A DNA stretch of 64,000 bases from Candidatus Hartigia pinicola (GCA_020541205.1 CP048208.1:1116001-1180000); one strand, 5' to 3'. Shown: positions 37,106 through 48,761, counted from the stretch's first letter. Translations and numbers: made by a program. The notes: a model not told the origin generated them from the sequence alone.

Positions 37106-37684
37106 CTATTTAATTACACCGTGTGAGTCTACAATCTTTTCAGTATTTACAAATTTTGCTTTGCTAATGAAATACTGATACTGAAAAACACACATACGTA
37201 TGGCAGTATGATAACTACCATTAATAAAAAATTCATCAATAAGTTCACCCTCAGTATGAAAACCTAATTTATTATAAATATGTATAGCTTTAATATTTTC
37301 TTTATCTACAATAAGATAAAGCTTGTATAAATTCAGCACAGAAAATGCATAGGTTATTGCCAATGTTGCCGCTCGTGTCGCATAACCATATCCTTGATAG
37401 CAAGGTGCAATAATTATCTGAAACTCAGAACGACGATGAATATAATCAATTTCAACTAATTCAACTAACCCAACTTTTTTATTCTCACTTTCAATAATAA
37501 AACGACGTTCAGACTGATCATGAATATGTTTATCATAAAGATCAACTAATTCAACAAAAGCCTCATAAGGCTCTTCAAACCAGTAACGCATGATGCTAGC
37601 ATTATTATCAAGTTGATGAATAAACGTTAAATCTTCACGTTCAAGTGGACGCAACCTAAATGGATTAGCTTTCCCGGTTATCAT
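37106..37684 (-). CDS. speG: spermidine N1-acetyltransferase
   Basis: A 192-aa GNAT-fold enzyme matching E. coli SpeG (186 aa) closely. It transfers acetyl from acetyl-CoA to spermidine or spermine, preventing polyamine toxicity. Conserved blocks: [44 protein letters not shown] (allosteric polyamine-site region), the acetyl-CoA loop around [10 protein letters not shown] (Q/RxxGxG/A motif) and [14 protein letters not shown]. The C-terminus beyond FQYQYF is diverged and a few residues longer. The ATG at 37684 is preceded by AGAGG at 5 nt spacing, a strong ribosome site and one of the best in the window. It is the first gene of a likely speG-ppk unit read leftward. The start is near 2 kb of empty DNA that must contain the promoter. 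The active-site region appears complete, so I expect a working enzyme. Confidence 0.95.
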   Translation of the reverse strand: MITGKANPFRLRPLEREDLTFIHQLDNNASIMRYWFEEPYEAFVELVDLYDKHIHDQSERRFIIESENKKVGLVELVEIDYIHRRSEFQIIIAPCYQGYGYATRAATLAITYAFSVLNLYKLYLIVDKENIKAIHIYNKLGFHTEGELIDEFFINGSYHTAIRMCVFQYQYFISKAKFVNTEKIVDSHGVIK

Positions 37685-39647
37685 AAAAACCTCTGCGTTT
37701 TAAATTAAGCAACTATCTATTATGAATGAGAAATCAAATGAATGAATATAGCTTATTTAATCATTAGATAATAATATTACTAATTTCATCATTACATTAT
37801 GATATAAAATATAAAGTTTATCTAAGAAACTTAGTAAAATCTTTTTAAACATAATTGTTTGTGTATATTATCAAAATTAAAAAACTATAGTAGTGAGATC
37901 AGTTAAAGTGTTGTTTAACAAATTAAATCCCTATTTTTTTAACAGAGAATTAACACTATATTACTTTATGAGTAATTAATATGTATAAAGTATTTTATAT
38001 ACTACCGCTGTAGATAATCAATAACTATTTAGTGAAAAACTGGTTGACTTAATATTTTCCTAAAAAAAGTACTGTATATTCTTATCTAAAACTTTAAAAA
38101 TAAAAATTATCTGAAACAGAGGTAATCCTGCTCGAGAAAGTATTGCAAATATAATTATCTAAATATTTTGTCAGAAGCAAATAAAATAAATCACAATTAT
38201 CGTTATCACAAATATGTAACCGTCTTTAAGAATACACAAATATCTCTCGTGAAAAATTGATAGTACAAATACAAAATTCTAAAATGAAATAAGATATTGT
38301 AGTATATACTCAAAGGTTTATAAAAAATATAATGTTATTAACGAGAATTTATGTCAACTATAAAAATCTTCTTAATGGTTTTAGATTACAAGATCTGTAT
38401 GAAGAAAAATATTTTATCAGATAGAAATAATAATTAATGAAATATTTTCGAGTATATATTTACATATACTAAGCGTAATTATTTAGCATATAATATTCAT
38501 AAATTTAATACATTCTATGTCATTTTCTAAATATTAGGTTATCAACTGATATGTTAAATGACCTAAAAATCTTATCAAAAACAAAAAATGCAAAAGGTTC
38601 TCTCATATAATTGTTCAACTTATCAAGTTGGTCTCTTTGTTATAACTATTATCCATTAAAATTAACATTATATAATCTCTAAAACTACTCGATAAAATAA
38701 AAATTAATATTAATTTTTAATATCAATATCTTTGTTGAATAAAAAATAAAAGTTTATTTTAATAAATATTATTTTAATAAAACTACAATGCTGGTTTATT
38801 TTAGTTATTTAATTTCTTAAGAAAATCTATGATATTTCCTATTTTCTATCAAGATCTAGTCATCATTTAAAAAATATTATATACATTAAAAGTGCGGATT
38901 TATATCTATCATCATATTTTTTATGAATGTAAGATATAATAATCCTCTCTATTCTTAATATTCAAATTTGATAATAACTTCTTGAACTAATCTTAAGTGA
39001 TATAAATAATGTAATATTTAGTGAACATAAATTATAAAATTATTTTTCAGTTAACAACACTCAAATACAATATCTAGTAATATTGAAAAGATTGTAATTT
39101 TATTCTAAAGCTCATTTTAAAATGATCAGTCAAATATTACTCAATACATCTATTATAAAATATCTGAGAATCTTCATTAATGTTTCTTCTCTTACTGAAG
39201 AGCATATTCGTATAATTAAAAATGAAAAATAATCGTTGATCTAAAAATTAATATAAAATATGCTTGTTAACGAAAATAAAATATATAACTAGCATATATT
39301 ATTAATTATTATAATATTGTTAAGTAAAAGACAGACTAGGATAGAAGCAAGTCTAGATAACTAATGATAGTTAAGTTGGTTTTTATAAAGTGCTCACTGA
39401 AATAGAATATAATATATTTAAAAGCAATATTTTGTAAATATTACTACAGCAATAAAAATGAAAATTATCATATAAGATAAAAGAGTATTTATAACATATA
39501 GGTATTCATAATATTTATTCTAATCCTTGCATACAATCTTTCTTTAAAACTACTCATCAGAACTCAACAATACAGATATAAAGGGTAGTTTATATAAACT
39601 TATATGATTATTATACTATTTAAAATTAGCTAATGCTAAATATTAAA
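37685..39647. other. gene-free AT-rich region
   Basis: 2 kb between speG and the end of guaA. No gene, RNA or convincing terminator was seen for the leftward guaBA transcript. It should contain the speG promoter near 37700-37800, but no clear -35/-10 pair stands out from the AT-rich background. Confidence 0.7.
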
Positions 39648-41225
39648 TTATTCCCACTCTATTGTTGCTGGTGGTTTACTGCTAATATCATACACTACAC
39701 GTGAAATACCATTTATTTCATTAATAATTCGATTTGAAACACGGCCTAAGAAATCATATGGCAAATGCGCCCAACTCGCTGTCATAAAGTCGATAGTTTC
39801 AACAGCTCGAAGAGATACAACCCAATTATATTTACGACTATCGCCCATAACACCAACTGAACGTATTGGCAGGAATAAAGTAAATGCTTGACTAACTTTA
39901 TTATATAAATCTGCTTTGTACAATTCTTCAATAAAGATCGAATCTGCGTGACGAAGAAGATCAGTATATTCTTTTTTAACTTCACCTAAAATACGAACAC
40001 CTAATCCTGGACCTGGAAACGGATGGCGGTAAATCATATTATATGACAAACCTAACTCAAGACCAATTTTACGCACTTCATCTTTGAATAACTTTTTTAA
40101 TGGCTCCACTAAACCTAATTTCATATTATTAGGTAATCCACCAACGTTATGATGAGATTTAATAATATGAGATTTACCTGTCACAGAAGAAGAGGATTCA
40201 ATAATATCTGGATAGATAGTACCTTGTGCTAGCCAATTAACTTGAGGTTGTTTAGATGCTTCTTCATCAAATACATCAATAAAAACATGACCAATAACTT
40301 TACGTTTCGCTTCTGGATCTGTCACACCAGCTAATGCACTTAGAAAACGGTCCTCTGCTTTAATATATATAATATTAAGGTCAAATTTTCCTCTAAACAT
40401 TTCCATAACTTGATCTGCTTCGTTAAAACGAAGTAATCCGTTATCGACAAATACACAAATTAAACGCTTACCAATTGCACGATGTAACAATAATGCAGTA
40501 ACAGAGGAGTCAACACCACCAGAAAAGGCTAAAATAACGTGGTCATCACCAATCTGATCTTTCAGACGACATACAGTGTCATTAATAATAGCCTTTGGAT
40601 TCCATAAGGATTCACACTGACAAATATCCTGAACAAAACGCTTAAGAATATTAATACCTTGACAAGTATGAGTTACTTCCGGGTGAAATTGTACACCATA
40701 AAATTTTTTTTCTTCATTTGCCATAATAGCAAATGAACAATTGCTTGTGCTGGCAATATTTTTAAAGTCTGCTGGAATAACAGTCACTTTGTCACCATGA
40801 CTCATCCAAACATTAAGCACTGGAATACCATTGTTATTTAATGAATCCTGAATATCACGGAATAATTCACACGACGCCATAACTTCAACTGTAGCATGCC
40901 CAAATTCACGTTTGTTAGAAATTTCAACTACCCCACCAAGTTGCATTGCCATAATTTGCATACCGTAACAAATACCTAAAACAGGTATACCAGCAGTAAA
41001 TACATAATTAGATGCACGTGGACTATCATGTTTTGTTGAGCTTTTCGGACCACCAGACAAAATAATACCATTTGAATTAAATTCATAAATTTCTTGTTCT
41101 GAAACATCCCATGACCAAAGTTCACAATAAATACCAAGATCACGAATACGACGAGCAATAAGCTGTGAATATTGAGAGCCAAAATCAAGAATAAGAATGC
41201 GGTTCTTACGGATATTTGTTATCAT
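39648..41225 (-). CDS. guaA: GMP synthase (glutamine-hydrolysing)
   Basis: A 525-aa enzyme, the same length as E. coli GuaA. It converts XMP to GMP using glutamine and ATP, the last step of de novo GMP synthesis. The N-terminal class I glutamine amidotransferase domain (about 1-205) has GICYGMQ with the nucleophile Cys near residue 86 and FHPEV with the His/Glu of the triad. The ATP-pyrophosphatase domain has the SGGVDSS P-loop (about 235-241). The dimerisation domain has [11 protein letters not shown] and ends KPPATIEWE, a typical terminus. The start ATG gives [27 protein letters not shown]-like sequence with GGA about 10 nt upstream, a weak site. It lies 196 nt after guaB on the same strand, keeping the ancestral guaBA order, with a longer spacer than the roughly 70 nt of E. 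coli. All catalytic residues I can check are present. Confidence 0.98.
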   Translation of the reverse strand: MITNIRKNRILILDFGSQYSQLIARRIRDLGIYCELWSWDVSEQEIYEFNSNGIILSGGPKSSTKHDSPRASNYVFTAGIPVLGICYGMQIMAMQLGGVVEISNKREFGHATVEVMASCELFRDIQDSLNNNGIPVLNVWMSHGDKVTVIPADFKNIASTSNCSFAIMANEEKKFYGVQFHPEVTHTCQGINILKRFVQDICQCESLWNPKAIINDTVCRLKDQIGDDHVILAFSGGVDSSVTALLLHRAIGKRLICVFVDNGLLRFNEADQVMEMFRGKFDLNIIYIKAEDRFLSALAGVTDPEAKRKVIGHVFIDVFDEEASKQPQVNWLAQGTIYPDIIESSSSVTGKSHIIKSHHNVGGLPNNMKLGLVEPLKKLFKDEVRKIGLELGLSYNMIYRHPFPGPGLGVRILGEVKKEYTDLLRHADSIFIEELYKADLYNKVSQAFTLFLPIRSVGVMGDSRKYNWVVSLRAVETIDFMTASWAHLPYDFLGRVSNRIINEINGISRVVYDISSKPPATIEWE

Positions 41226-41421
41226 TTAAAAAATTCCAAAACTGCAGTTGATAATCAAATAGTATCTTAATAATAGATAATGGAATAACTCTAAGTTATT
41301 ATACTAATCATAGTTTATATTAAACAACGTGTGCTAATAATATAATCGTCTATCAGAGCCCTTAATTATATTAGGGATCATTATTCTAAAATAGTTTTGT
41401 GTAATATCTAAATAAAAATAA

Positions 41422-42909
41422 TTATTTTGAATAAATATTTTTTTGTCCAAGACGGTAATTCGGAGACTCTTTAGTAATGGTTACGTCATGCACATGACTT
41501 TCTTGAATACCAGCACCACTAATACGAACAAACTCTGCCCTAGTGCGTAATCTATCAATAGTACTGCAGCCCGTAAGCCCCATACAGGAAGAGAGCCCGC
41601 CCATTTGTTGATAGATAATATCTTTTAAGCGACCTTTATATGCAACTCGTCCTTCAATTCCTTCCGGAACTAATTTTTCAGTAGTATAGCTAGATTGAAA
41701 ATAACGATCTGATGAACCTTGAGACATTGCACCTAGAGACCCCATACCTCGGTAAGCTTTATATGTACGTCCTTGAAATAAAATAGTTTCTCCTGGAGAT
41801 TCTTCCGTCCCTGCAAACATAGAACCAACCATAACGCAAGATGCACCTGCCGCAATAGCTTTAGCAATATCACCCGAGAAACGGATACCACCATCCGCTA
41901 TGACTGGAATTCCCGTACCTTCTAATGCTTCCACCGCATCAGCAATAGCAGTAATTTGTGGTATACCAACACCAGTAACAATTCGTGTTGTGCAAATAGA
42001 TCCTGGGCCAATACCTACTTTCACAGCACCAACACCCACGTCTGCTAATGCTTTAGCGCCTTCTCCTGTTGCAATATTACCACCAATAATTTGTAACTTA
42101 GGGTATTTCTTACGAATGTCACGAATACACTGTAAAACACCCTCTGAGTGACCGTGAGAAGAATCAATTAATAATACATCTATACCCGCATCCACTAGCT
42201 TGTCAACACGTTTTTCGTTATTATCTGAACCTGAACCAATAGCAGCACCTACACGTAAGCGACCTTTATTGTCTTTACATGCATTTGGTTTACGCTCTGC
42301 TTTCTGAAAATCTTTAACTGTAATCATACCTATTAAGTAAGAATGATTGTCAATAACCAGTGCTTTTTCTACACGTTTTTCATGCATTTTTTGCAAAACA
42401 ATTTCATGTGATTCACCTTCTTTTACCGTAACTAAACGATCTTTAGGTGTCATTACTGCAGTAACAGGTTGATCAAGATCAGTAACGAAACGAATATCAC
42501 GCCCAGTAATTATCCCAACTAAAGAATTATCTACTGCCACCACTGGATAACCTGCAAAACCATTACGTTTAGACATAGCTTGTATTTCACGAATAGTTGT
42601 ATCTGGAGTAACCGTTACAGGATCAATGACAACACCACTTTCGTATTTTTTTACGCGGCGCACTTCTTCAGCTTGACGTTCAATTGACATATTTTTATGA
42701 ATAAAACCAAGACCACCTTCTTGAGCAATAGAAATAGCAAGCTCAGATTCAGTAACAGTATCCATTGCTGCAGAAAGCATAGGAATATTTAAACGGATCA
42801 TTGTAGTTAATTGAGTAGATAAATCAGCCGTACTTGGTAGTACGGTTGAGTATGCAGGAACGAGCAATACGTCGTCGAAAGTTAGTGCTTCTTTTTTTAT
42901 GCGTAACAT
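41422..42909 (-). CDS. guaB: IMP dehydrogenase
   Basis: A 495-aa enzyme (E. coli GuaB 488 aa) that oxidises IMP to XMP with NAD+, the committed step of GMP synthesis. The TIM barrel is interrupted by two CBS domains at about 95-205 ([41 protein letters not shown]). The catalytic loop [11 protein letters not shown] contains the active-site Cys (E. coli Cys305). The flap [19 protein letters not shown] and the end [22 protein letters not shown] are intact, followed by a slightly longer tail (QKNIYSK). The frame is open to 42975, but the ATG at 42909 starts [21 protein letters not shown] as in E. coli and has AGGAT 7 nt upstream. It is the first gene of guaBA. In E. coli xseA lies divergently next to it; that link is broken here. 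Confidence 0.98.
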   Translation of the reverse strand: MLRIKKEALTFDDVLLVPAYSTVLPSTADLSTQLTTMIRLNIPMLSAAMDTVTESELAISIAQEGGLGFIHKNMSIERQAEEVRRVKKYESGVVIDPVTVTPDTTIREIQAMSKRNGFAGYPVVAVDNSLVGIITGRDIRFVTDLDQPVTAVMTPKDRLVTVKEGESHEIVLQKMHEKRVEKALVIDNHSYLIGMITVKDFQKAERKPNACKDNKGRLRVGAAIGSGSDNNEKRVDKLVDAGIDVLLIDSSHGHSEGVLQCIRDIRKKYPKLQIIGGNIATGEGAKALADVGVGAVKVGIGPGSICTTRIVTGVGIPQITAIADAVEALEGTGIPVIADGGIRFSGDIAKAIAAGASCVMVGSMFAGTEESPGETILFQGRTYKAYRGMGSLGAMSQGSSDRYFQSSYTTEKLVPEGIEGRVAYKGRLKDIIYQQMGGLSSCMGLTGCSTIDRLRTRAEFVRISGAGIQESHVHDVTITKESPNYRLGQKNIYSK

Positions 42910-44618
42910 AAACAATATCCTGCCAGGCAGATTTATTAAAAAGTATAAAATATTTCCATGCAATATACACACCAAAATTAGTTGTCTCCACTATCTTTTA
43001 AAAAATATTAATAACTATTCTAACTATTTAAAAATTAATAATTTAGTCATTATTTTAAAATTTTAGCTTATTTATGAATTGACTTAAAAAGTGACATTAC
43101 TTATTTTATTATTAGACTCTGATAATATTTAAAAAACCTTAAAAATAAATAAAATAATATAACTTATTGCTAAAATAATAAATTTTCTTCTTGTAATCTA
43201 ATATGCAATATCTCATGTCATAAAATACTAAAAATCAAATTAGTTCAATTATATTTCACGATCATCACACTAATATATTTTCAGCTATAAAATAGCTTAA
43301 CATATTTTTAGACAATAAACTGTCACTTTATTATAAATAAGGTTTGATATAATTATTAAATTAGTATATATAATATTTGAACCTACCAGAGACAATTCTC
43401 ACAATAACATTATTCATTACCAATATAGATTTAGGCAAAAATCTAGTTGAGTATTTTTATAAAAATCATTATTCTATACAAATTATAGTGTGAAAATAAT
43501 TATGTTTTAGCATTGAATTATAAGACATTATTTATATTTTAAGTTATCGTAAACTATTAATGCTGATTATTATATTTTCAATCTTTATTCGAGTAATAAC
43601 TTACATTTATGTAAGTTTCACAAACTATTAAACATAGTTAATCTTAGTTCAAATAATATAGTCTTTCTAAAGCAAAGTGAAAATTACCACAAGGTCTATT
43701 GATATGTCACAAAATTATTTTGAGAAGGGTATTTAAGGTTATTTAATATGTATAAATATTTTAGATAGTATAATTTACTATTATATCAAATATCATTATC
43801 ATACTCACATAGTAAAAACAATGCATTCTATATTATTAACACACTACTTTCAGTATTAAATTATTAAATAGAAATTGTATTTTCTGAAAATATAGACACT
43901 TTTAAAAGACTGTCAGAGATATTTAAAAGTACCCCATTAGTTATCAACTTGACGTTTATTTTATTACTTTTGAGAAAGATATATTAAATATATTATTTTA
44001 ATAATTTAAACCTTTAAAGTTGACCTTGACATCTATGATATAAATCATTACTATTGTTTGATTCTCTATATATAAAATTATTAAAGAAAATTATATAACT
44101 ATATGAATTATTTTCATGAAATTACAATATTAAATTTAGTTTAATAAAACTGCGCATGATTATTCAGTATTTATCTTACTGTTACTGTCATGTAATAATT
44201 TATATGATTAAACTCTATGAAATTATTATTAGAACAAGTCAATACGAGCAGCTTGATTTTATAAGACAAATATCTTCTCCTGCTTGATGAGATTAATAGC
44301 ACTTTCATTATTCATCTTTTATACTTAATATTTTTTATTTTTTTAGTTTACATAATGATAATGTTTAATTATCTCGTGATTAGTTTATATTTAGTTTGAA
44401 AATATTTCACATTCGCTTATATTAATGGTGAACTTTCATTATAACTCTCACTGTTATATTATTAGAAAAATATTACTCTTACTCCTAATATAAAATGCTC
44501 TGTCTAATAAGATGCTTATGATTTTCACAGAAGATCGATGAGCATAATACGATTATAATATGGCCAGTGCAACTAATTTCAGCCAGTTGATTTTTTATCG
44601 TTATTCCAGGTTATGATA
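42910..44618. other. divergent intergenic region guaB / rnfA
   Basis: 1.7 kb between guaB (leftward) and rnfA (rightward), which should contain promoters for both. Near rnfA the sequence becomes less AT-rich (about 44510-44600), with a perfect TATAAT at 44555-44560 about 60 nt before rnfA, but no -35 match at proper spacing. No PurR-like operator was recognised near guaB. No relic gene was identified. Confidence 0.6.
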
Positions 44619-45200
44619 ATGACTGATTATGTTTTGCTATTTACAGGGGCAGCACTAGTTAATAATTTTGTACTTGTGAAATGCCTCGGGATATACCAAT
44701 TTATAGACGTATCAAAAAAACTCGAAACAGCTATTGGAATTAGTCTTTCTACTACATTTGTCATAACATTTTCGTCTATGAGTTTGTGGTTAATGGATAA
44801 ATTAATCTTGATTCCACTAAACCTACTCTATCTTCGCACGTTGAGTTTGATTTTAATTATTGCACTTGTGGTACAATTTACAGAGATAGTAGTGAGAAAA
44901 ACTAGTTTGATTGTGCATCACTTTCTTGGTATTTTCTTTCCTCTCGTTTCTACCAATTGTAGTATGCTTGGTATAATATTATTGAATAATAACCAATTAA
45001 ATAGTTTTTTACAATTTTCAGTATATGGCTTTAGTGCTGCGATTAGCTTTTCAGTTGTCATGGTGCTATTTACTGCTATGCGTGAACGTTTAGCGATTGC
45101 GAATGTCCCTGTTCTGTTTCGTGGTTTATCAATTAATTTGCTCACTTCTGGATTGATGTCTTTAGCATTCATGGGCTTGAAAGGATTAGTGAAATTTTAA
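44619..45200 (+). CDS. rnfA: electron transport complex subunit RnfA (RsxA), Cys lost
   Basis: A 193-aa inner-membrane protein, same length as E. coli RsxA, with six hydrophobic segments. RnfA pairs with RnfE in the membrane core of the Rnf/Rsx complex, which couples electron transfer between NADH and ferredoxin to ion movement or, in E. coli, reduces SoxR. Conserved blocks: [48 protein letters not shown] and the ending [13 protein letters not shown]. The E. coli motif LGLCPF is LGIYQF here: Cys26 is Tyr (codon TAC at 44694-44696) and Pro27 is Gln. That Cys is expected to ligate the intramembrane iron-sulfur centre; the second one (STNCSML) remains. A new Cys appears at position 22. I chose ATG 44619 over 44613 because it matches E. 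coli and has AGG 8 nt upstream. The stop overlaps the rnfB start by one base. Confidence 0.94.
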   Translation: MTDYVLLFTGAALVNNFVLVKCLGIYQFIDVSKKLETAIGISLSTTFVITFSSMSLWLMDKLILIPLNLLYLRTLSLILIIALVVQFTEIVVRKTSLIVHHFLGIFFPLVSTNCSMLGIILLNNNQLNSFLQFSVYGFSAAISFSVVMVLFTAMRERLAIANVPVLFRGLSINLLTSGLMSLAFMGLKGLVKF

Positions 45201-45715
45201 TGATATCATTATGGATTGCTATTGGTATATTAAGCATCTTTGGTTTTATATTTGGTCTGATTTTAACCTATTCTTCTTTACAATTTATAGTTGATAAAAA
45301 ACCTATTATTGAAAAATTAGATATGATTTTACCACAAAATCAATGTGGTCAATGTAATTATCTAGGTTGTCTCCCCTACGCAGAAGCTATTGTAAATACC
45401 GAAGAGATCATTAATAAATGCATCCCCGGCGGGGAGTCAGTAATGTTAGAAATTGCAGAGTTATTAAACGTTGAGCCACAGCGTATTACTGGAGATGCAA
45501 ATACGACCAATCCTGTGCGTCAGGTTGCCTTGATTGATGAAAATAACTGCATTGGCTGTGCTAAATGTGTTCAGAAATGTCCGATTGATGCCATTATTGG
45601 AGCGTCTCGGGTAATGCACACTATTATTAAAGATTTATGCACAGGATGCAACCTATGTGTTACTGCCTGTCCAACTAATTGTATCAAACTTATCCCTCTA
45701 AAAAACAACTATTGA
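45200..45715 (+). CDS. rnfB: electron transport complex iron-sulfur subunit RnfB (RsxB), shortened
   Basis: A 171-aa protein; E. coli RsxB has 192. A hydrophobic N-terminal anchor (about 1-25) is followed by the ASF iron-sulfur domain with [10 protein letters not shown]...KC (about 48-80) and two [4Fe-4S] ferredoxin motifs, [12 protein letters not shown] and [12 protein letters not shown] (about 115-160). All cluster Cys are present. RnfB takes electrons from or gives them to ferredoxin at the cytoplasmic face. The C-terminus is missing about 21 residues: the TGA at 45713-45715 falls where E. coli has the first Trp of SWKWDL, and the bases after it (aaa tgg aaa) still read Lys-Trp-Lys. This points to a TGG to TGA change. 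The lost tail lies outside the clusters, so function may persist. The start overlaps the rnfA stop (TAATG), implying translational coupling. Confidence 0.94.
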   Translation: MISLWIAIGILSIFGFIFGLILTYSSLQFIVDKKPIIEKLDMILPQNQCGQCNYLGCLPYAEAIVNTEEIINKCIPGGESVMLEIAELLNVEPQRITGDANTTNPVRQVALIDENNCIGCAKCVQKCPIDAIIGASRVMHTIIKDLCTGCNLCVTACPTNCIKLIPLKNNY

Positions 45716-45822
45716 AAATGGAAAATAGAGGCTTATTAACATCATCTCTATCAAAATATTCTTGTATTTATTCAGATTATATCAATCCAATTTTCGCAAT
45801 CTATCGTAGATGGGTAAAGCTT

Positions 45823-47586
45823 ATGTTTAATCTACTTAACTGGTTAAAGAAACATAATACTCGGAATTTTTCTATTAACATTCATTCACCAAGAATGACA
45901 ATCCCAACAAGCCAAATCCCTATACAGATAGCTTCACCCCCTAAAGAGTACATCATTCCATTGCAGCAACATCTCGGTCCTGAAGGTAAATTAATTGTCA
46001 ATATTGGAGACTATGTCTATAAAGGACAAGCTTTAACTCAAGGTTTTGGATGTACAGTTCCTGTTCATGCATCAACATCTGGAAAAATCATAGCAATTAA
46101 AGCAATGAGCACAGCCAATTCTTCTGGTTTGAAAGAATTATGCGTCTGCATTGAACCAGATGGACTAGATACTTGGTGTACACTATATCCTGAACCAAGA
46201 TTTTTCAAACTAACATCTCAACAAATACTACAAAAAATTCAACAAGCAGGTATTGTAGATCTAGACGGTTTAGGATCCCCTACTGCTTCTAAACTAATTA
46301 GTGCTCAAAATAAAATTCATACATTGATTGTTAATACAGCAGAATGTGAATCTTATATCACAGCTAATGATCAGTTAGTACAAGAACATGCCGATGAAGT
46401 AATTGAGGGCTGCCGTATTTTAAAACATTTACTTAAACCTAATAAAATCTTAATAAGCATTGAAGATAATAAGCCAAACGCGATTCTTGCATTAAGAAAA
46501 AAGATTACTAAACAAGATCAATATTTGAGTGTGCACGTAGTACCAACTAAATATCTTTCTGTTAAAACTAAACCATTAACTAAAATTTTAATAGGGAAAA
46601 AAATATTCTCAGAGGCTTATTTATCTCAGATTGGAGTTTTAATACAAAACGTCGCAACTATTATAGCCATTAAACGTGCAGTAATTAATGGACAGCCATT
46701 AATTGAACGCGTTGTGACTGTGATGGGTGAATCGATAAAAACACCTAGAAATTTTTGGACTCGATTAGGCGCACCAATCTTCACTTTACTGGAGCAAACA
46801 GGTTTTCAATATACAGCTAAAGAAACAGTGATGATGGGTAATCCGTTGATGGGATTGACATTGCCTAATTGTAATATACCTATTGTTAAAAGTTGTAGCT
46901 ACTTGCTCATTCAAACTGCTAAAGATATTGAAAAAACATTTATTGAGGAAGCTTGTATTCGTTGTGGCTTATGTGTTGATGTTTGTTCTTCCGGGTTGCT
47001 ACCACAACAATTGTACTGGTATAGTAAAGGAAAAGAACACAAAAAAGCACAAAAATACAACCTATTCGACTGTATAGAATGTGGAGCTTGTTCTAACGTT
47101 TGCCCAAGCAATATCCCTTTAGTGCAATATTATCGACAAGAAAAAATAGAAATATGCAAAATTTCTCAAGAAGAAGAGCGTAAATCAGAAGTAAAATTGC
47201 GTTTTACATTTAAACAAGAACGAGTGGAACGAGAAAAGTTAGCTCGTTTAGAACGTTATAAAAAAACGTCTATGCAAGCGCCAAATATAGAAGAAGAAAT
47301 ACTTGCAGATACTAAAACTAATAATAGTTTAATTATTATTAAACGTGAAAAATATACAGCACAAGACAACGCTGGACAGGTAAAGAAAAAAATATCAAAA
47401 CTTACTGGATTAGTAGATGAAAGAAGTTCTGATGACCTACGAAAAGCTATTGTTTTCGCCGCTATTTCCCGAGCAAAAACAAAAAAAAATTTTCAAGAAA
47501 AAACACGAAGATTACGACAAATTAATAAAGAAAAATCACACTCATCTAAAGACGAAGTTTTCATTGTAAAAAAAGACTCATTATAA
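45823..47586 (+). CDS. rnfC: electron transport complex subunit RnfC (RsxC), nucleotide site degraded
   Basis: A 587-aa protein; E. coli RsxC has 740. RnfC is the NADH-facing subunit. The frame is open from 45679, but MFNLLNWLKKHNTRNFS at 45823 matches the E. coli start. The order is an N-terminal SLBB/biotin-like part, an FMN/NADH domain, and two [4Fe-4S] motifs CIRCGLCVDVC and CIECGACSNVCP (about 380-430), both complete, then a charged tail. Two odd points. The glycine-rich motif GLGGAGFPTGVKL is DLDGLGSPTASKL here (from 46261), CEPYIT is CESYIT, and YPSGGAKQL is YLSVKTKPL (about 46552-46578), so the nucleotide/FMN site is eroded. The Lys/Ala/Gln-rich repeat tail of E. coli is cut to one recognisable unit (LRKAIVFAAISRAKTKK). 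It follows rnfB after 107 nt holding the old rnfB tail. The open frame suggests recent or partial loss. Confidence 0.92.
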   Translation: MFNLLNWLKKHNTRNFSINIHSPRMTIPTSQIPIQIASPPKEYIIPLQQHLGPEGKLIVNIGDYVYKGQALTQGFGCTVPVHASTSGKIIAIKAMSTANSSGLKELCVCIEPDGLDTWCTLYPEPRFFKLTSQQILQKIQQAGIVDLDGLGSPTASKLISAQNKIHTLIVNTAECESYITANDQLVQEHADEVIEGCRILKHLLKPNKILISIEDNKPNAILALRKKITKQDQYLSVHVVPTKYLSVKTKPLTKILIGKKIFSEAYLSQIGVLIQNVATIIAIKRAVINGQPLIERVVTVMGESIKTPRNFWTRLGAPIFTLLEQTGFQYTAKETVMMGNPLMGLTLPNCNIPIVKSCSYLLIQTAKDIEKTFIEEACIRCGLCVDVCSSGLLPQQLYWYSKGKEHKKAQKYNLFDCIECGACSNVCPSNIPLVQYYRQEKIEICKISQEEERKSEVKLRFTFKQERVEREKLARLERYKKTSMQAPNIEEEILADTKTNNSLIIIKREKYTAQDNAGQVKKKISKLTGLVDERSSDDLRKAIVFAAISRAKTKKNFQEKTRRLRQINKEKSHSSKDEVFIVKKDSL

Positions 47587-47678
47587 CGGAACACTTTCTT
47601 CGGACAGTACTTAAATAAACGCCAAACAAACTTAGAATCAATATAAATAATCAACAATAGAGCAAGTAATTAAAGATC

Positions 47679-48761
47679 ATGACATTTAAACCCATTAAAC
47701 TCAATAATCTTTGTTTTAAAATTGTTCATATACTATTTAAACAAAAACGAAAAAACACTAATATCATAATGTTTTGGGTTTTGTTAGCTGCTATACCTGG
47801 TGTTGCAGTGCAAATTTATTTTTTTAGTATTGGTACGCTGTATCAAATTATCTTAGCTATTTTAACTGCATTAATTGCTGAAACGATTACATGTTATTTA
47901 CGAAAACAATCTATTATTCGTGTTTTAAAAAACCATTCAGCCCTTGTTACCGCATTACTTTTAGGTGTGAGCGTGCCACCATTAGCCTCTTGGTGGATAA
48001 TAATACTAGGGACTACATTTTCTATCATTATTGCAAAACAATGTTTTGGTGGACTTGGTCAAAATCTATTTAATCCTGCAATGATCGGATATGTAGTAGT
48101 CTTAATATCTTTTCCTATTCAAATGACCAGTTGGTTACCACCAAAAGAACTGCAGTCTTTTGATATCAATTGGCTTGATAGCCTGTTACTTATTCTTATA
48201 GACTCTACACTAGAAGGAATCACAATTGATACATTGCGAACCGGCATAGACGGAATGAGCCAAGCTACACCTCTAGAAAGCTTTAAAACAGGTTTTCTAA
48301 CAGATGTAATTTCGAATATTCTACAGAAACCTCTTATACAAGGTAAAATAACAAGAATAGGTTGGCAGTGGGTTAATCTTGCTTATTTATTAGGCGGTTT
48401 AATTATGTTAAATCGCCGTATTATTACCTGGCATATTCCTGCATCCATCCTGACTGTGCTAGCTCTTTTTTCGACTATGAGTGGGTTTTTAGATCATCAT
48501 GATTATTCTACACCATTAATACAAATGTTATCAGGTTCAACTATGCTTGGAGCGTTTTTTATTGCTACAGATCCTGTCACTGCATCTACAACACCTAAAG
48601 GTCGTCTGATATATGGTAGTCTTATTGGTACTTTGGTGTGGTTAATTCGTGTTTATGGTGATTATCCTGACGGTATCGCTTTTGCGGTATTACTAACTAA
48701 TATGATAGTGCCACTTTTAGATTATTATACACGGCCGTGCAAATACAAGCATAATTTATGA
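47679..48761 (+). CDS. rnfD: electron transport complex subunit RnfD (RsxD)
   Basis: A 360-aa inner-membrane protein (E. coli RsxD 352 aa) with about nine hydrophobic segments. RnfD carries a covalently bound FMN on Thr in an S-x-A-T motif; here DGMSQATPLESF keeps it, with Thr197 the expected attachment site (Thr187 in E. coli). Other conserved blocks are LLAAIPGVAVQ, FGGLGQNLFNPAMIGYVV, ISFPIQMTSWLPP, MLGAFFIATDPVTASTTPKGR and YPDGIAFAVLL. The only change near a second conserved motif is SGAT to SGST before MLGAFF. The ATG at 47679 adds about eight residues relative to E. coli; no nearer start codon exists and the ribosome site is weak. It ends with TGA at the homologous position, showing that TGA is a stop in this genome. 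The stop overlaps the rnfG start (ATGA). Confidence 0.95.
   Translation: MTFKPIKLNNLCFKIVHILFKQKRKNTNIIMFWVLLAAIPGVAVQIYFFSIGTLYQIILAILTALIAETITCYLRKQSIIRVLKNHSALVTALLLGVSVPPLASWWIIILGTTFSIIIAKQCFGGLGQNLFNPAMIGYVVVLISFPIQMTSWLPPKELQSFDINWLDSLLLILIDSTLEGITIDTLRTGIDGMSQATPLESFKTGFLTDVISNILQKPLIQGKITRIGWQWVNLAYLLGGLIMLNRRIITWHIPASILTVLALFSTMSGFLDHHDYSTPLIQMLSGSTMLGAFFIATDPVTASTTPKGRLIYGSLIGTLVWLIRVYGDYPDGIAFAVLLTNMIVPLLDYYTRPCKYKHNL

Noticed and set aside
41341-41380. Hairpin between guaB and guaA (CCCTTAAT...ATTAGGG) as an attenuator or terminator
   Set aside because: The stem has a bulge and no T-run follows on the minus strand; guaBA are expected to be cotranscribed.
42910-44618. Hidden promoter or PurR operator for guaBA
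   Set aside because: No palindromic operator core or paired -35/-10 could be separated from the AT-rich background.
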